Shown: positions 62,156 through 64,000 of the stretch, one piece after another
How the letters are laid out: each line of letters opens with the position of its first letter
Numbering within the stretch: position 1 is the first letter of the stretch
Assembly: GCF_002019645.1 (NCBI RefSeq)
Contig: NZ_KV917374.1
Location: forward strand, 1,081,452-1,145,451
DNA length: 64,000 nt
Direction of reading: 5' to 3'
DNA from: Litchfieldia alkalitelluris
Lineage (GTDB): Bacteria > Bacillota > Bacilli > Bacillales > Bacillaceae_L
Translations under genes and position numbers: made by a program
Notes under the pieces: generated by a model
What the model was told of the DNA's origin: nothing
Databases searched by the model: none
Seen by the model: the letters and a program-made list of their open reading frames with translations, nothing else

Positions 62156-64000
62156 ATGTATATTTCGGCAAGGGAACGTAAGATTTTAGAATTTTTATTG
62201 CTAAAAAAAGACGAAACAACTGTGAAGGATCTTTCTAATGAGTTAACCGTAAGCCCCCGGACAGTACATCGCGATTTAAAAGGGGTAGAAGACATTCTAA
62301 AAGAATATGATTTGCACCTTAACAAAAAGTCAGGGATTGGGATACAAATAGTTGGTGAAGATGAAAATAAACAGAGACTGGAAATGTTTTTATTCAATTT
62401 ATCACACAATGAATATACACCTGAAGAACGTCAAACGATTATCCTTTCAGAGCTTTTAGATTCGAAAGACCCGGTAAAACTGATGTCACTAGCTAATGAC
62501 CTAAATGTGACGATTGCCACGGTAAGCCACGACCTTGATAAGGTTGAAGAAAGATTAGCGGTGTATGATTTGAAGCTACTAAGAAAACGTGGCTATGGAG
62601 TAGAAATTATCGGCTCCGAATCAGCCAAGCGAAAAACAATGAGTAAGCTAATCATTGAAAATATTGAAGAATTTGAATTTATTTCACTGATCAAGGAAAA
62701 TATTCAAAGAAAATCAACTCAGGTTGTTAATACAGTCACAGACCGACTACTAGGATTGGTTGATAAAAAGAAACTGCTTGTGATTGAGAAGCAAATAGAT
62801 CAGATAAAGGATGATTTGCCATATGAGATTGCGGATAGCGCCTATATAGGTCTTGTGGTTCATCTCGCTTTAGCAATTGAAAGGATTCAACAAGGGGAAG
62901 AAATCAACTTTGATCAAGCTTACCTGAAAAGCTTACAGGGTACAATTGAGTATAAGGCAGCCGGAAAAATCGTTGCAGGATTGGCAGAGATATTGCAGAT
63001 TGAGATATCAATTGGTGAAATTGGCTATATTACAATGCACCTTATGGGAGCCAAACATCGGAATGATCATGATGACTTACTAGAGGATACCAGTCTGCAA
63101 GTGGGGATAGTCGCACAAAAAATGATCCGATATGTCAGCGATGAAATTCAAGTTGATCTGACGAGTAATCTTTCTTTATTTCAAGGCTTAGTTGCGCATT
63201 TGAGGCCAGCACTTCATAGAATCAGGCAGAAAATGGGGATTACAAATCCTCTTTTATCAAAAATAGAAAATGACTATACAGAGATGTTTACTATACTAGA
63301 TCAAGGAGTAAAAGAAATCTTTCCAGATATGCAAGTCCCAAAAGAGGAGATAGGCTATTTAGTCATGCATTTTGCCTCGGCACTGTTAAATCGAAATGAA
63401 GTCACAGAAATAAAGACCTTAGTCGTGTGTTCTAGTGGAATAGGGACTTCGAAAATGTTATCAACTAAGCTTGAGCAGGCAATCCCTGGTCTGAAAGCAG
63501 TAAACGCCTCTCTTTTCCAATTGGAAACATTAAATGTAGATCAGTTTGATGCCATTATTTCAACGATTCCGTTGAAGAATTTTAAAGGTGATTATCTCTT
63601 TGTTAGTCCATTACTTTCTCAAGAAGATATTGAGAATATTAAACATTCACTAGTAGGAAAGCACAATGTCGGTAGATATAAAACAACGATTACAAAAGCA
63701 CGCCCCCAATCATTTGATTTTAAAGAATATATGATTAATATTGGTAAAATAAAGAATTATTCAACAGCTGTTCATCAAATTTTATGTGGTTTTAATCTAT
63801 TACATCTTGGGAGTAATCAATCCATTGAGAATGCCTTAACCGACATGGTTGAAAAGTTTGTTGTAACAACCAGTTCTAAAGATGTAATTAATGATTTACT
63901 TGAGCGGGAAAAGAGCGGTGGACTAGGTATTCCAGGCACAACATTAGCCCTTTATCATACTAGAAGTGATTCAGTGTTAGAGCCAAGCTTCACAATAGGT
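62156..64000 (+). CDS. mtlR: Mannitol operon activator MtlR (partial, runs off the window)
   Basis: PRD-containing transcriptional activator. 615 codons are in the window without a stop; the B. subtilis protein is about 694 aa, so the 3' end is missing. Order: N-terminal HTH (VKDLSNELTVSPRTVHRDL, near 23-41), a second HTH (LANDLNVTIATVSHDLDKV), two PRDs, an EIIB-like domain (VVCSSGIGTSKMLSTKL, phosphorylatable Cys) and an EIIA-like domain (GGLGIPGTTLALYHTRSDSV) cut by the window end. Its phosphorylation by PTS components tunes mtl expression. The ATG follows gcggagtgg. Confidence 0.95.
   Translation, partial: MYISARERKILEFLLLKKDETTVKDLSNELTVSPRTVHRDLKGVEDILKEYDLHLNKKSGIGIQIVGEDENKQRLEMFLFNLSHNEYTPEERQTIILSELLDSKDPVKLMSLANDLNVTIATVSHDLDKVEERLAVYDLKLLRKRGYGVEIIGSESAKRKTMSKLIIENIEEFEFISLIKENIQRKSTQVVNTVTDRLLGLVDKKKLLVIEKQIDQIKDDLPYEIADSAYIGLVVHLALAIERIQQGEEINFDQAYLKSLQGTIEYKAAGKIVAGLAEILQIEISIGEIGYITMHLMGAKHRNDHDDLLEDTSLQVGIVAQKMIRYVSDEIQVDLTSNLSLFQGLVAHLRPALHRIRQKMGITNPLLSKIENDYTEMFTILDQGVKEIFPDMQVPKEEIGYLVMHFASALLNRNEVTEIKTLVVCSSGIGTSKMLSTKLEQAIPGLKAVNASLFQLETLNVDQFDAIISTIPLKNFKGDYLFVSPLLSQEDIENIKHSLVGKHNVGRYKTTITKARPQSFDFKEYMINIGKIKNYSTAVHQILCGFNLLHLGSNQSIENALTDMVEKFVVTTSSKDVINDLLEREKSGGLGIPGTTLALYHTRSDSVLEPSFTIG

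Overview
The window is AT-rich chromosomal DNA from a Bacillus-like member of the Bacillaceae. Gene order and protein sequence follow Bacillus subtilis closely: ppaX-yvoF-his operon, yvcD-trxB, yvcI-rapZ-glmR-whiA-crh, clpP, rpoN(sigL)-cggR-gapA-pgk-tpiA-gpmI-eno, secG-est-rnr-smpB-ssrA. It also has Bacillus-type signals (AraR boxes, a CggR operator, a CtsR box, a yybP-ykoY riboswitch) and class B RNase P RNA. I cannot name the species.

Layout. 1-8.4 kb: ppaX, a YvoF-type acyltransferase and the full histidine operon hisZGDBHAFIE. 8.8-16.6 kb: TPR protein YvcD, thioredoxin reductase, the yvcI-rapZ-glmR-whiA-crh cluster, then clpP on the minus strand under a CtsR box. 16.9-17.8 kb: tRNA-Arg(CCG), followed by a 14-unit tandem array of about 52-bp hairpins and a 60-aa gene. 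18-27 kb: sigma-54, a glutaredoxin-like protein and the glycolytic cggR regulon. 27.4-33.3 kb: a 42-aa small gene, secG, esterase, RNase R, a LOG-family protein, smpB and tmRNA. 33.9-55.3 kb: an arabinan/arabinose island with a GH27 enzyme (probable beta-L-arabinopyranosidase), AraR, an ABC importer (AraNPQ-like), a secreted or membrane-anchored endo-arabinanase, araBDA, two GH51 arabinofuranosidases, a DUF6171-like Cys-rich protein, araM and three intracellular GH43 enzymes. 56-59 kb: two DUF21/CBS (CNNM/CorC-type) membrane proteins, the second behind a Mn2+-type riboswitch. 59.1-59.8 kb: a non-coding RNA unit. 60.4-64 kb: mannitol PTS mtlA and the start of mtlR.

How the genes cooperate. Extracellular arabinan would be cut by the endo-arabinanase. 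Oligomers enter through AraNPQ, whose ATPase (an MsmX-type subunit in B. subtilis) is not in the window. Inside the cell AbnB, the GH43 exo-enzymes, the GH51 enzymes and the GH27 enzyme release L-arabinose. AraA, AraB and AraD convert it to D-xylulose-5-phosphate. AraR boxes and cre-like sites tie this to arabinose and carbon status.

The most unusual region is 59.08-59.83 kb. One promoter precedes an RNase P RNA gene whose P12 loop carries a 124-bp hairpin repeat flanked by a 7-bp direct duplication. A 51-nt tRNA-half-like structure follows, then a short RNA with the SRP domain IV signature ending in an intrinsic terminator. This looks like a polycistronic ncRNA operon. Several families of hairpin repeats (a GC-rich approximately 200-bp family, a SINE-like hairpin, 52-bp and 21-bp tandem arrays) fill the larger intergenic gaps.
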